From Neoceratodus forsteri (taxonomy: Eukaryota; Chordata; Ceratodontiformes; Ceratodontidae), in assembly GCA_016271365.2 (NCBI GenBank), contig CM057456.1, positions 667,017,501 to 667,081,500 of the forward strand: a DNA stretch of 64,000 nucleotides, given 5' to 3'. The translations under genes and the position numbers were made by a program. Below, piece after piece: positions 1-11,254 of this stretch (positions within the stretch are counted from its first letter, which is position 1; every line of letters begins with the position of its first letter). The notes under the pieces are model-generated. The model was given only the letters and a program-made list of their open reading frames with translations, was not told where the DNA came from and ran no database searches.

Positions 1-59
1 CACTTTGTCGCCAGGAACAACTCCTAACTGATGCATTAAATGGAGTTTTTGTCTCTAAT
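1..59. mobile_element. Right terminus of an inverted-repeat element, cut by the window edge
   Basis: These bases match the right ends of the elements at 82-407 and 2254-4441: a GGAACAAC block, then an ATGCATTAAA block, then a CTCTAAT end that abuts a (TA)n run. The rest of this copy lies outside the window. The family is not identified. Confidence 0.6.
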
Positions 60-83
60 TTATATATATATATATATATATAT
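60..83. repeat. (TA)n microsatellite between two element copies
   Basis: An uninterrupted TA run separates the right end of one inverted-repeat element from the left end of the next. The same arrangement recurs at about 2234 and 6248, which suggests that the elements prefer TA tracts or generate them. Confidence 0.85.
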
Positions 84-407
84 TAGAGGCAAAACATTTA
101 TCGCATGTATTAGTTGTTCCAGTGACAGTGAGGGGTCTGAGAAAGAGTTGAAAACCCCTTCAACCACAGCACTGTTTTGGTTCGCATTTGCGCAGATCGT
201 CAGCCTCTAACTCTCACCCCATGACATGTGTAAAGCAGCAGAAGTATAGGAGAATGGGTGAGAGTTAGACCCATGATCCCAATGCGCACCCCAATGCCAG
301 TTGGGGTGGTGGGGTCCAAGGGGTTTTCAACCCCACACTGAATTTCCTCACTTTCGCCGCTGTGGAACAACCCTAACTAATGCATTAAACAGAGTTTTTG
401 CCCCAAT
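82..407. mobile_element. Short non-autonomous inverted-repeat element (MITE-like), 326 bp
   Basis: The left end begins ATTAGAGGCAAAA and runs through a TTAGTTGTTCC block and a GAAAACCCC block. The right end carries the same blocks inverted and ends in GCCCCAAT. The arms are about 80 bases. The same termini bound the larger element at 2254-4441, so this looks like an internally deleted relative. It has no coding capacity. The left end abuts a (TA)n tract; no clear target duplication can be separated from that tract. Family unknown. Confidence 0.6.
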
Positions 408-2236
408 TTCCTTCTTTGAGAATGATAATGAGAAACAGTGAATGTAATGCAGCGGCGGCAGGAGCAGGGGGCCCTTTGGGCCCCACGCTCCCGCCACATG
501 ATGTCTTGTGGCATACTAACAGGAACAGTAACGCAAACAGAAGTGCTAACAGTGGCGCACATGGTAACACAAGCATGAATGAGAACAGAAAGGGTAACGC
601 ACATGGTGGTGTAGACGGGAACGGTGTACCACGTGATGTGTTGTCACATAGTAACATGGTGCCTGCAAACAGAAATGTCAATGGGCATGGTGATGCAAAG
701 TGAAACAGAAAGATAAACAGTACTGTAGACAGAAATGGCAAAAAATAACAGAAACGCAAGCGCAAATGAAAACGCAAAGGATAACGCACGTGGTGGCGCA
801 GACGTCAACGGTAAGTGAAACAGGTATGGATCCACAAGCAGAAAGGGCAACAGTAACAGTAATGTAAGCACACAGGCTGGTTTTCCCAAAACCTGCATAG
901 AGAAAGACAGTGAGTACAAATAATGTATGCATAATAATGAATATCGGAGCAGAAAATGAGAACGGAATACTAAATATGTTATATCTCAGGAACTGTACGA
1001 CGCAGAAAAAAAATGTAAAAGTCGTATGATTTACAACTGTCCTGGCTAATTTTGCAAATACGGACGCAAAGTCCGTATCTCGCACCATTTCCAAGATACT
1101 GGCCCTGAAAGAAGCGGCGAATGCCGTAATGTTATCCTATGGGAAAAAAAGAGAAGTTCGGAGTGCCATAACTATGCCTCCCTGTAATGTTTTTTCACCA
1201 AACCACTAAAAGGCACATCTATTGGCTGCTGGCTGTCTTCCCTCCAAATTTCAGGAAAAAAGACCAAACTGTTATTTTGCAGCAGGGTGCCAAAGGATTC
1301 CTGTAATGCGACGGGCGCCGTAATGTTATCCTATGGGAAAAAACATCAATTTTGGAGTGCCGTAACTTTTCTGCCATGTAATATTTTTTCAATATAATAC
1401 TGAAAGGCATATCTGTGAGATGTCGGCTGTGTTCCCTCCAAATTTCAGCCCCAAACTCCCAACCGTTCTTTTGCAGTGCAGTGCCAAAGAATTGCTGTCA
1501 TTTTCCCAAAGACTAGAAAATTACTGTCGCAATTTGTGAAAGCTTTCACAAAAACGTTTGACATTTTCGTGAGCACGAAAGTAATTTGCGAAAGTACTTT
1601 TTCCAGAAATTTGAAAAACATTTCTGGGGTGTTTTACCACAAAATAAAGACATGGCAAGCATCCTCAGGGCCCGACTAGGTGAATACAAAAAGAATTAGG
1701 TTGTAGAGGGTCCCAAATTTAAATGCCAACCATTTTTCTGATCACCAACTGAAAACAAAATGGTGGATTTTTGAAAGTAACAGGCCCATTTGCGAAAGTA
1801 AAAATGCATTTGCAACAGTGTCGAACTTTTTGTTAACTTTTCCCTTTGACTTATAATGGGAAACTGTTTTTTGAATAACTTTTGAACCGTTTAAAATTTT
1901 TTCACCAAATCTTTGAAAGGCACATTGGGGACCCTGGCCGCACGTTTCCTGAAGATTTTGGGCCAGTTGTGCAACCTGTACGACCTGTAGGCATGGATGA
2001 AGAATTCCAGAAAAAGCGTAAACACGCGCACAGATCATGTTTAATAACTCCGCAGCTGTATACTCGACCAGTACAAAACTGGGCAGATCCCAAGGCCTAT
2101 GGCTCTTCATTGTGAATTCCAAATTTCAGCTAAATCTGTCAATCGGTTGCAAAGTTATTAAGGTGTAAAGTTTTGGGGTTTATCATAGAAATGGCTCCTC
2201 AACCCTAACTATGGTAGCACTACCGTGCTACCATAA
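408..2236. repeat. 1.8-kb repeat unit, copy A
   Basis: This segment recurs as a direct copy at 4442-6248, differing by scattered substitutions and small indels. It starts TTCCTTCTTTGAGAATGATAA directly after an inverted-repeat element and ends in a perfect 11-bp-stem hairpin (2210-2235, loop TACC) followed by (TA)n. Inside are an AAC-rich six-base-periodic stretch (about 430-720) and a ~194-bp internal repeat (GCCGTAATGTTATCC at 1123 and 1317). Blocks like TTTTTTCACCAAA followed by AAAGGCACAT occur near 1190 and 1890. No credible protein is encoded. A terminal hairpin beside an AT tract recalls Helentron-type elements, but I cannot confirm that. Confidence 0.7.
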
Positions 2237-2253
2237 TATATATATATATATAT

Positions 2254-4285
2254 ATTAGAGACAGAAAACTCTGTTTAATGCACTAGTTAGGGTTGTTTCA
2301 CAGCGATTAAAAGTGAGGAAATTACTGTTAGGTTGAAAACCCTAACCTGAATTCACCCCCCAGCACCACACACACAGACACACACACACACACACATATA
2401 TGCAAGTATGGGGAGGACCAAGTCAACACAACCAATGACAGACATCCAGCAGCAGGTGACAGAAATAACAAACAATTGTCTAAATGTACTACGAGACATC
2501 CCCACCCACCTGACCAGGTATTGCATGCTCAGTGGAGATCAACAGCAAAACTGAGGCCATGCACACCAAACGTACACATCCCTGATTGCAGCTGCACACA
2601 ATGTACTACACTTAGTAGTTGCATGGCCTTACCTACCGATGCCCCACACCAGACCACACCACATGTGGTGGGCCACCTGAGCGCTAGAGTTCAGCAAAAC
2701 CAAGGAGTTGTACTGGTATAATATCTCTGATTATAACAAGGGTTTGAGAAATGCAGCTTTCTAATTGACTGTAAACATTGTAACAGCCTTAAGTTTAGTT
2801 TTTATTAACATACATGTAGAGCCTAACCATATGATGAACATGGTTTAATGTTGTTTAAAAACAGTTTTATTATGATAGCAATAAGCCACTCCCAGGTATT
2901 ATGTTAATGGTCAGTTTATCACTGTCTAGCAACATGTGGCACTCGGCCATGCCTCATTCAACATTAAACCCTCATACAGGGTGATTAACAGACCATTTAA
3001 TAACTGTTGGTCATGCCTTATTGCTTAACTGTCTTTATGAGTAGATACTCTCCTCTGCTAGGCACTGCAGCAGCTTTGCAACAGTGTCCCACCCAGTTAC
3101 ACCATACACTGTCTAGTTACTGGAGAATGGCTGTGAATATGAACTCATGAAGATGAACAGTGTAACTTGATCATTACAGTCATCGAAACCTTAGTGTGAT
3201 TATAACTGACAGAGTCAGTGATAGAGAATAACCCCTGCTGTCCTAGTACACTTACCCCACTGTGAGTTAAATCAATACTAAAAGACATTCTGTTTATATC
3301 TACACTATACCTACTTGATTCCTGTTGTAGCACAATTAATATAGTTATCACTTGATAGCATCAGTGACAGAAGTGTGGCAACCAAACACTAGGCATACAG
3401 CCTGAGTATGAAACAACTGTTAAAAAAATTACACTGTGTCCATAAGTGGCATAGATCACTCATTGCAACAATAGTAAATGTATTACTATTTGAATAAGTT
3501 AGTCATCACAGATGTAATGAGATTGTCTTTATCAGGTACAACATACTCAGTAAGTGCCTACAGGAAAATCTATCCTACATACATCTCCGATACAGGTACA
3601 TCATTGTTGGCTCAGTAGTGCTATGATATTTAGAAGTTGCTTGGACTGATCCATGCAATTACACTGTTTCTTACAAAGAATACTTACTGCATCTTTAGTA
3701 TTGAAACACACGCAGGTCTATGTATGTACATCAGCAGTACACCTTCATCAGTAAGAATGCATCTGATACTGGCAGCACGATTTTCCAGCGTTGAACAGGC
3801 AATGTTTTTCCATGCGCTTACATCAGCCTCTATCTTGAGTAAACCGCTGCAGTAAATGTACTACTATGTAAATCAGCATACTAAATGTAATACTACTTTT
3901 ATCTTGAGCATGCTAGTGTCTTGTAGTTAATTTATGTACTTCTCTTAATTAATGTATACTCACTAGTGTTAAAACCTTTCTACAACTGTCATCATGCACC
4001 TTCAGCATTTATATTGACTAACGCATTATACCAGTTGTGGTGTGGTGGGGCATCGGTAGGTAAGGCCACGTAACTACTAAGGTGTGGTACGCGTGTGCAG
4101 CTGTAAACAGGGATGTGTACATTTGGTGTACATATCTCAGTTTTGCTGTTGATCTCCACTGAGCATGCAGTACCTGGTCAGGTGGATGGGGATGTCTGTG
4201 AGTACATTTAGACAATTGTTTGTTATTTTTCACCTGCTGCTGGTTGACTGTCATTGATTGTGTTGACTTGGTCCTCCCCCATACT

Positions 4286-4328
<43 letters not shown>

Positions 4329-4441
4329 TGCTGGGGGTGAATTCGGAGTTAGGGTTTTCAACCCTAACAGCGAATTTCCTCACTTTTGTCACTGTGGAAC
4401 AACCCTAACCAATGCATTAAATGAAGTTTTTTGCCTCTAAT
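2254..4441. mobile_element. Fold-back element, 2.19 kb, with inverted arms over 400 bp
   Basis: The left arm (2254-about 2720) and the right arm (about 4018-4441) are inverted copies of each other. Shared blocks include GGGAGGACCAAGTCAACACA, AACAATTGTCTAAATGTACT and CTTACCTACCGATGCCCCAC. Both arms contain CA/TG microsatellites (about 2368-2396 and 4291-4327). The 1.3-kb centre has no long frame and no recognisable transposase, so the element is non-autonomous. The left end abuts (TA)n and the right end abuts repeat unit copy B. The termini match those at 1-59 and 82-407. Confidence 0.65.
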
Positions 4442-6246
4442 TTCCCTTCTTTTTGAGAATGATAACGAGAAATAGTGAATGTAATGCAGCAGCAGGAGCG
4501 TGGGGCCCGCCACATGATGTCTTGTGGCATAGTAACAGGAAGAGCAACGCAAACAGAAGTGCTAACAGTGGCGCACATGGTAACGCAAGCGCAAATGACA
4601 ACAGGAAGGGCAACGCACACGGTGGCATGGACGGGAACGGTCTGACACGTGATGTGTTGTCACATAGCAACATGGTGCCTGCAAATGGAAATGTCAATTG
4701 GCATGGTGACGCAAAGTGAAACAGAAAGAAACAGTACCGTGACACAAATGGCAAAAAATAACAGAACGCAAGCGCAAATGAAAACGGCAAGAAAGGATGC
4801 ATTTAATGCGGCAGTGACGCCGCAAGTGAAACGGCATGGAACGGCAAGCGGAAAGGGCAATGGTAACAGTAATGTAAGCACACAGGCTGGTTTTCCCCAA
4901 AAACTGAATTGAGAAAGACAGTGAGTACAAAGAATGTATGCATAATAATGGATATCGGAGCAGAAAATGAGGACTTGGAATATTAAATAGGTTATATCTC
5001 CTGAACCGTACAACGAAGAAAAGAAATGTAAAAGTCGTATGATTTATGACTGTCCTGGCTAGTGTTGTACTTAGCCCCCATTAGGGAGCTAAGAAATTTT
5101 CTGACGAAAAGTCCGTATCTCACACTGTTTCCGAGATACGGGCCCTGAAAGGCGCGGCGAATGCCGTAATGTTATCCTATGGGGAAAAAAGAGAAGTTTG
5201 GAGCACCATAACTTTGCCTCCCTGTAATATTTTTTCACCAAACCACTGAAAGGCACAGATGTGGGCTGTTGGCTGTTTTCCCTCCAAATTTCAGGAAAAA
5301 AGACCAAACCGTTATTTTGCAGCAGGTGCCAAAGGATTCCTGTAATGCGTCGAGCGCCGTAATGTTATCCTAGGGGAAAAACTGTCAACTTTGGAGTGCC
5401 GTAACTTTGCTGTCATGTAATATGTTTTCAATACAACACTGAAAGGCATATCTGTGAGATGTCGGCTGCGTTCCTTCCAAATTTCAGCCCAAAACTCCCA
5501 ACTGTTCTTTTGCAGTGCAGTGCCAAAGAATTGCTGTCATTTTCCCACAGACTAGAAAATTACTGTCGCAATTTGCAAAAGCTTTGGCAAACATTTGCAA
5601 CACTTTCGAGAGCACGAAAGTACTTTGCGAAAGTACTTTTTCCAGAAATCTGAAAAACATATTTCTGGGGTGTTTTACCCCAAAATAAAGACATAGCTAG
5701 CATCCTCAGGGTCCGACTAGGTGAATACAAAAAATTAGGTTGCTAGATGGTCCCAAATTTAAATGCCAAGCATTTTTCTAATCACCAACTGAAAACAAAA
5801 TGGCCGATTTAAGAAGTAAAGGGCCATTTGTGAAAGTAAAACTGCATTTGAAAGTGTTGAACTTTTAACTTTTCCTTGACTTATAATGGGAAATTGTTTT
5901 TGAATAACTTTTGAACTGTTTAATATTTTTTCACCAAATCTTTAAAAGGCACATCGGGACCCTGGCATACGTTCCCTGAAGATTTTGGGCCAGTCGTGCA
6001 AAATCATGCGACCTGTACACAATCGTAGAATTCCAGAAAGCGAAACGCTGCCAAATCACGCTTAATAACCCGCAGCCGTGTATCTGACTGGTACAAACTT
6101 GGCAGATGCCAAGGCCTATGGTTCTTGATTTCGTATTCCAAATTTCAGCCAAATCTGTCAAACAGTTGCAAAGTTATTAAGGTGCAAAGTTTTGGGGTTT
6201 AACATAGAAATGGCTCCTCAACCCTAACTATGGTAGCACTACTGTG

Positions 6247-6248
<2 letters not shown>
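4442..6248. repeat. 1.8-kb repeat unit, copy B
   Basis: Direct copy of 408-2236 with the same order of blocks: AAC-rich periodic stretch (about 4455-4720), ~193-bp internal repeat (GCCGTAATG at 5163 and 5356), the TTTTTTCACCAAA blocks and a decayed terminal hairpin near 6230-6248. It joins a long (TA)n tract. The two copies start about 4034 bases apart, with the fold-back element between them. Confidence 0.7.
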
Positions 6249-6298
<50 letters not shown>

Positions 6299-6351
6299 AT
6301 ACTGTATATATATATATATATACTGTATATATATATATATATATATATATA

Positions 6352-6384
<33 letters not shown>
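6248..6384. repeat. (TA)n microsatellite with interruptions
   Basis: A run of more than 130 bases of TA repeats, broken by short TACTGTA-type interruptions. It directly follows repeat unit copy B. Confidence 0.9.
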
Positions 6385-6387
<3 letters not shown>

Positions 6388-6569
6388 GCCATACCTGTGA
6401 GGATAAAAATGGCAAATACTTTCAATATTATCATGAGGTGGTCAGACCTACAGCGAGAATATCACATTTATCCTCACTGTAGGTAAATTTATGCACACAG
6501 TAGGTAGAGATTGGCTCATTCAGAACTCATTTGCATATTCAGCCACAGTAGCAGTAGTAACCAGATTCA
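6385..6569. other. No recognisable feature
   Basis: AT-rich sequence between the (TA)n tract and the satellite. No frame or known repeat was recognised. Confidence 0.4.
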
Positions 6570-7245
6570 AATGCGAATAACTTAAAAATGAAAAATGATA
6601 CCATGGTACTCTGAGCATGAAAGTTGTTCAGCATAAAAATATCTACAAAATGAGTGGTGTTTCATTTATGGATAATGTTTATTTTTTATATAATTAGCCA
6701 AAAAACAGCAAAAAATGCATTTTTGTTCACTTTTTTTGACAAACAAATGTGAATAACTTTAAAACGAAAAATGATAGCATGGTACTGCGAACGCGAACGT
6801 TATTCAGCACAAAAATAACTACAAAATGAGTGGTGTTTCATTTATGACTAACTTTTATTTTTTATCATAATAAGCAAAAAACTGCAGAAAATGCAATTTT
6901 GTTTGCTTTTTCGACAAATGTGAATAGCTTTAAAATGAAAAATGATAGCATGGTACTATGTGCATGAAAGTTGTTCAGCACAAAAATATCTACAAAATGA
7001 GAGGTGTTTCATTTATAGATACATTTTAGTTTTTTTATAGTGAGCAAAAAAACTGCAGAAATTTTTTTTTTCACTTTTTGCAACAAACAAATTCATATAA
7101 CTTAAAAATGAAAAATAATAGCATGGTACTTTTGAGAAAAAAGTTGATCAGGACAAAAATACCTACAAAATGAGTGGTGTTTCATTTATAGATTTCTTTC
7201 AGATTTTTTATAATCAGCAAAAAATAGAAAGAATTTACTTTTTTT
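6570..7245. repeat. Satellite, four monomers of about 173 bp
   Basis: The word AAATGAG(T/A)GGTGTTTCATTTAT recurs with TGAG at 6651, 6827, 6998 and 7171, giving spacings of 176, 171 and 173 bases. Each monomer also carries AAAATGAAAAATGATA followed by GCATGGTACT and then GTTCAGCACAAAAAT. The monomers have diverged and no coding frame runs through them. Confidence 0.85.
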
Positions 7246-7287
7246 TTTCACTGTTTTGGAGGTATGGCATAAATGGAATATGCAACG

Positions 7288-7426
7288 CCCCCTTCTGGAA
7301 ATATTGTCGATATTTTTTGTTCTTGTGCAACCTGACTCAATGTCATCACTCATGGCTTCGCCACTCATGATGTTATTGGGTCAACTGGCACTCAAACAAA
7401 AATATCGACAATATTCCAGTAGAAAG
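7288..7426. repeat. Imperfect palindrome of about 135 bp (fold-back element)
   Basis: The outer arms read GGAAATATTGTCGATATTTT and, inverted, AAAATATCGACAATATTCC. Inner arms built on ACTCAATGTCATCACTCATG and its inverse meet at a short GGCTTCGCC centre. It sits between the satellite and a (TA)n tract. It is probably a MITE-like hairpin of unknown family. Confidence 0.6.
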
Positions 7427-7434
7427 TTACATAT

Positions 7435-7435
<1 letters not shown>

Positions 7436-7488
<53 letters not shown>

Positions 7489-7515
7489 GTACCAGGATGA
7501 ATTTTATAGAACCTG

Positions 7516-7565
<50 letters not shown>

Positions 7566-7662
7566 CATGAACAATAAAAGTCTGTGTCTTTCTGCCATTA
7601 TATGTGTGCCCACTGCCCATACAAATGCAGACACACAGACACAGACACACACACACACACAC
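7436..7662. repeat. Microsatellite cluster: (TA)n, (CTAT)n, (CA)n
   Basis: A (TA)n run at about 7437-7480, a (CTAT)n run at about 7516-7565 and a CA-rich run at about 7628-7662. The cluster follows the hairpin element. Confidence 0.9.
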
Positions 7663-8330
7663 AACATGTAATGCAGAGGTTCAGTGGCACCATAATAGTT
7701 TTATGTTAAACCATTATTTTTTGCCACTTATAATTTATAACTCAGATATTGTTTAACTTAGGGCTTGTAAATTGACACCCACAGTTGCAAATTTTTGGTA
7801 AAAGTCTGTCAGGGAGTTTTAATTAAAACTATACATTGAGTTTTATAAATTCTGACATTTCAAATTAGGAGGCATTTGATAGAAGGAAATTAACTTGTAA
7901 AACATACAGTGGTACTTGCAATCTGCTTTTCCTGTAAAAGACTGCACTGTTTTCTATGTCTATCTCTACCCTTTGCCCAACTTATTGTAGCTTGTTAAAA
8001 AAAAGCTTGTATTATCTCAGATGTCTTTGGACAAAAAGATTTGAGTACCACTCCTTGCATAGCAGAGAACTGAACTGGGAATCTCTCTCAATAACTATAC
8101 CCATCCACTGACTTGCAACAAATACTGACTGTGGTGCCACCAGTCTTGCAGGTAACTAAAAACAAAATAAACCCACAGGTCCAACTTGAGTAGGCAAACA
8201 CACTTATAGTAATTTAGAGCCACCTAGTGTTGCTGCCTCTTTTTCCATGTTATAAATGAATCCCCTTCTACTGTAGTAGTCATGTTTACACAGACAGTAC
8301 ACACATTTTCTTTTCCAATTGTTTAGCCGG
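7663..8330. other. No recognisable feature
   Basis: AT-rich unique-looking sequence with no long frame on either strand and no repeat I recognise. Confidence 0.4.
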
Positions 8331-8334
8331 TTGA

Positions 8335-8500
8335 GACACACTAAGCTGAAAGCTTTTTTTTACAGGTGCAACCTGGGAGCACAGGGAATTTGAATGACTT
8401 GCTCAGGGTCACACAGTATATGCAAGTGGGGGCTGTGGGTTTCAAACCCATGTCTCCAGATTTGCAGCTCAGATTGCATTGCTCACATTGCTGTTAATAA
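8335..8500 (-). mobile_element. SINE, MIR/CORE-like, minus strand
   Basis: The block GACTTGCTCAGGGTCACACA is the inverse of the CORE-SINE/MIR motif (TGTGACC...AGCAAGTCA). It is followed on the plus strand by GGGTTTCAAACCCATGTCT, which fits an inverted B-box neighbourhood. This resembles the plus-strand SINE at 20775-20985. The ends are not sharply defined. Confidence 0.6.
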
Positions 8501-10309
8501 TACAACTGAAGCCTATGAAAGTGCTAACTCCTTTCCTTCACACCCTGTTGTGAACATGCTCTCCATTCAATAATGGAAACATTAAAACAGTAATTACAAG
8601 ACTTAAAACAAACCTGAAACTGACATGGTTATAATATATCCTGTTATAAATGGAAATTGCACTTGTAGATAAAGAATAGATGCATAAAAAACAACCACAA
8701 CAGCACATCACGTTTTACATAATTTAGTAAGCTGCCCTTCTTGCCTTGCAAAATATGCAGCCAGTAAAGTATCTAAATAAATATTAATGTTGGTTTTATT
8801 TACTTGTAAATAGCAGAACAGGTCCAGTCCAGGCAGCATAGCCTATTTGGAGCTTCCTCTCCTTGAGTCACCGGTTCTCTTTCATCTTGACTGCCTGGCT
8901 TTTTCTTTTCTGAATCTAGCTGGGCAAAGGGCAATGCAGTACTTGGGCTATGTGGGAAAAGGTGCAACAAGAAAGCTGGTGGGGCATGTGGACAAGCAAG
9001 TGGGTGACTTATGATTACCACGAGTCAGAAGAACAATGGAAAAAGTACAGGTAGTTACTTAGGGAATAAGGAACCACCGGGACTTGTCACTTCACTTACG
9101 GATGGACTGTGGTCACCAGGACCATCAGGTGGATTGCCTCACAGGCAACAGCAGGCAGCACCACACACAGCACCAGTGCCACTCACAGTGAAACAGCCAC
9201 GGTCACTTCGTCCATCTGGGGAATTAGTTATATTGTCTTGTGGTCAGAGAGGAAAAAAAAAATAACCAACTCTCTAATTAAGTAAAAAAAGTGTTTAGAA
9301 AATAATAAATTGGAGTAGGCTTTAGCAGTGGCATGAGCTGTGCAACAACGGAGACAGTCAGTCGGCAATCTGGACCTGGTCTCTCTCTTTCTTGGTGGCT
9401 CAAGGTTCTGAACAGCAACGTCAGCAAGTAAGTCTGCAACACTCAACCCAACAAAAACAAGGCAAAGCCAGGTTATAGGAATGAGCAGTCAGGAGAAATG
9501 GGATTTGGTCCTGTGGTGTCACTACCTTTATACCTTGGCTTGGGGCTTGCTAGCCAGCCTGACTTCACTCTCATCTTGTTCTTGGAACTTTTGTGGGAGT
9601 CAGGACATTTAAAAGAAAAAAAAAACATTATTTCTATTATTGTTGAGCTTACTTTTATGTTGTGTTAGACCTAGAGGTGCCAGTGATTTAGTGGAGGCAG
9701 GGCATATCAGTATAGGCGTTATGATGGTAATCTGTCCTGGCTAGCTGCTAAAACAAGTCCTGACTCCCAAAAACAAAGAGGAGACCAGAGGAGTTAAGAG
9801 TTGCTGGGCTCCTTGACGTAAAATACATGCTGAAGTTCTGTAGTGGTAAAGTAGAGTAGTTATAATAATGACTCTACTTTACAACTCTACTAGGAGGCAT
9901 TTAACACAGGCAGGTGTTTAATTCTTTATCTTTTGTTTTAGTGGTGAGGCACGGGCAGAGGTGCAGCGGCAGCAGTTTCAAAGGCAAGGGGGCACTGCAG
10001 TACCATCACGCAATGTGATCATCATTCTTTCTGCAGCACTAATATATGAAAGGGGCTGGGACAATCTCCTACTGCACAAAAAAATGGGGGGCTAACCCCC
10101 AAACCCACCAGTTCTAACACCTATGACAGTGGAGGCAATGTATGATCGCCACCTCTGAAGATGCTCCCAGCACCCTGTCTGTGGGGCCTCTTAACCAAGC
10201 ATTGTCTTACATGCATTGCTACCTGAACATCTCCAAGTGGTAAATAAGCAGCAAGTCAAGTGAACCCCCCTTCACTAAGGAGAAACATAGGGAGGACATG
10301 GAGGGTAAG
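8501..10309. other. Unassigned sequence, no gene recognised
   Basis: Short frames near 8800-9450 lack recognisable domains, and I see no splice-bounded exon. One inverted pair is visible: TTGTGGGAGTCAGGAC near 9588 and GTCCTGACTCCCAAAA near 9752. No known family was recognised. Confidence 0.35.
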
Positions 10310-10590
10310 AAAGGGAGAGCAGAGGCTGTTTATGTGAGGGATAGCACAAAAAGCAACAGAGATACAGGGAACACAGCTGGGGAGGGGTGAAAGTACTGTG
10401 GGTCACCATAGAGATTGGGAATGGAGCCACTGGTGTAATCTACAGAACTCCAGTGTAGGGAAAGATGAATAAAGTTCTGGTGGAAGTCATCCAAAAGATG
10501 GTAAATAAGGGGGTGTGCTGCTGGTGGGGGACTTCAATTTACCTGATGTAGATTGGAGTATCCTAGCTGCAGCATCAACTAAGAGCAGGG
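10310..10590 (+). pseudogene. CR1-type LINE fragment, endonuclease region
   Basis: Frames on the plus strand encode the APE-type endonuclease signature GDFNLPDVDW (10526-10555), preceded by a VIYR-like strand near 10435, typical of CR1 ORF2. The endonuclease nicks target DNA to prime reverse transcription. The fragment is short and frameshifted, and is abutted by a CR1 3' end in the opposite orientation. It is a dead 5'-part fragment. Confidence 0.7.
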
Positions 10591-10857
10591 ACATAGAAAC
10601 ACAGAAAAATTGTCATCAGATAAAGACCGCCAGGCCACTCCAGTTTGCTCATAAGCCCTACACTCATTTGCAGCCTCCGACCCTATCAGTTTGTTGGCTT
10701 TTCACTCCTCCTTCCCAACTCTAAGGTTACCCTATGTATGTCCCAGGCATGCTTAAATCCCTCCACTGTGCTTGCTCCCACCACCTCCTGTGACAGTCTA
10801 TTTCATGTATCCACCACCTTTTCCATAAAGAAAAACTTCCTCACATTAAATATCTAA
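10591..10857 (-). mobile_element. CR1-type LINE, 3'-end fragment, minus strand
   Basis: On the plus strand this reads as an inverted CR1 tail: GACATAGAAACACAG, then a pyrimidine-rich run ending with TCCACCACCTTTTCCATAAAGAAAA. The same layout appears at 48994-49388 and 63008-63270. It encodes the very C-terminus of ORF2 and the short 3' UTR. Confidence 0.65.
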
Positions 10858-10861
10858 AGGG

Positions 10862-11250
10862 AGTAAATAAGGTCAGACTAAATAGCATGTTTCTGCTAAG
10901 GGAGGGAGGAAGGGGCCACCAGATGGCACTCCATGAGACTGGTTGGCAGGAGGCTTTGAGGGGGACTAGGAGACCCTATTTCTCCGAGATGGTGGTAGAC
11001 CATTGGAATGCACTGCCTACAAAACTAGTGGCTGTTAATACAGTGAAGGGATTCAAGAGGGACTGGGACAGGTATAAGGGGAAGGTAAAACAGAGTAATG
11101 CTAGACCTGGAGGTGCAACTCTAATGGGGGATGGGGTCACAGAGATTTAAGGGTGAGGTGGGGAGGGCAGCAATGGTGTCCTGACCGGGTGCTGATTTTT
11201 GAGCAGAATTGACAGACCATTAGGCTTACTGTGCTGGCATCTTAGTATGT
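10862..11250 (+). pseudogene. CR1-type LINE, ORF2 C-terminus and 3' UTR
   Basis: A plus-strand frame (10887-11150) carries the CR1/L2-type C-terminal signature: a W-N-A-L-P block followed by a V-N-T-V-K-G-F-K-R-D block. That segment ends reverse transcriptase proteins of this group. It is 5'-truncated and lies tail-to-tail with the next, minus-strand CR1. Confidence 0.65.
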
Positions 11251-11254
11251 CAGT

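Noticed and set aside
7516..7565. Regular short-spaced (CTAT)n array considered as a possible CRISPR-like array
   Set aside because: It is a simple tetranucleotide microsatellite with no spacers, in a eukaryotic context.
8800..9450. Frames of 70-85 residues on both strands that might be exons
   Set aside because: No domain, no conserved splice pattern and low-complexity composition.
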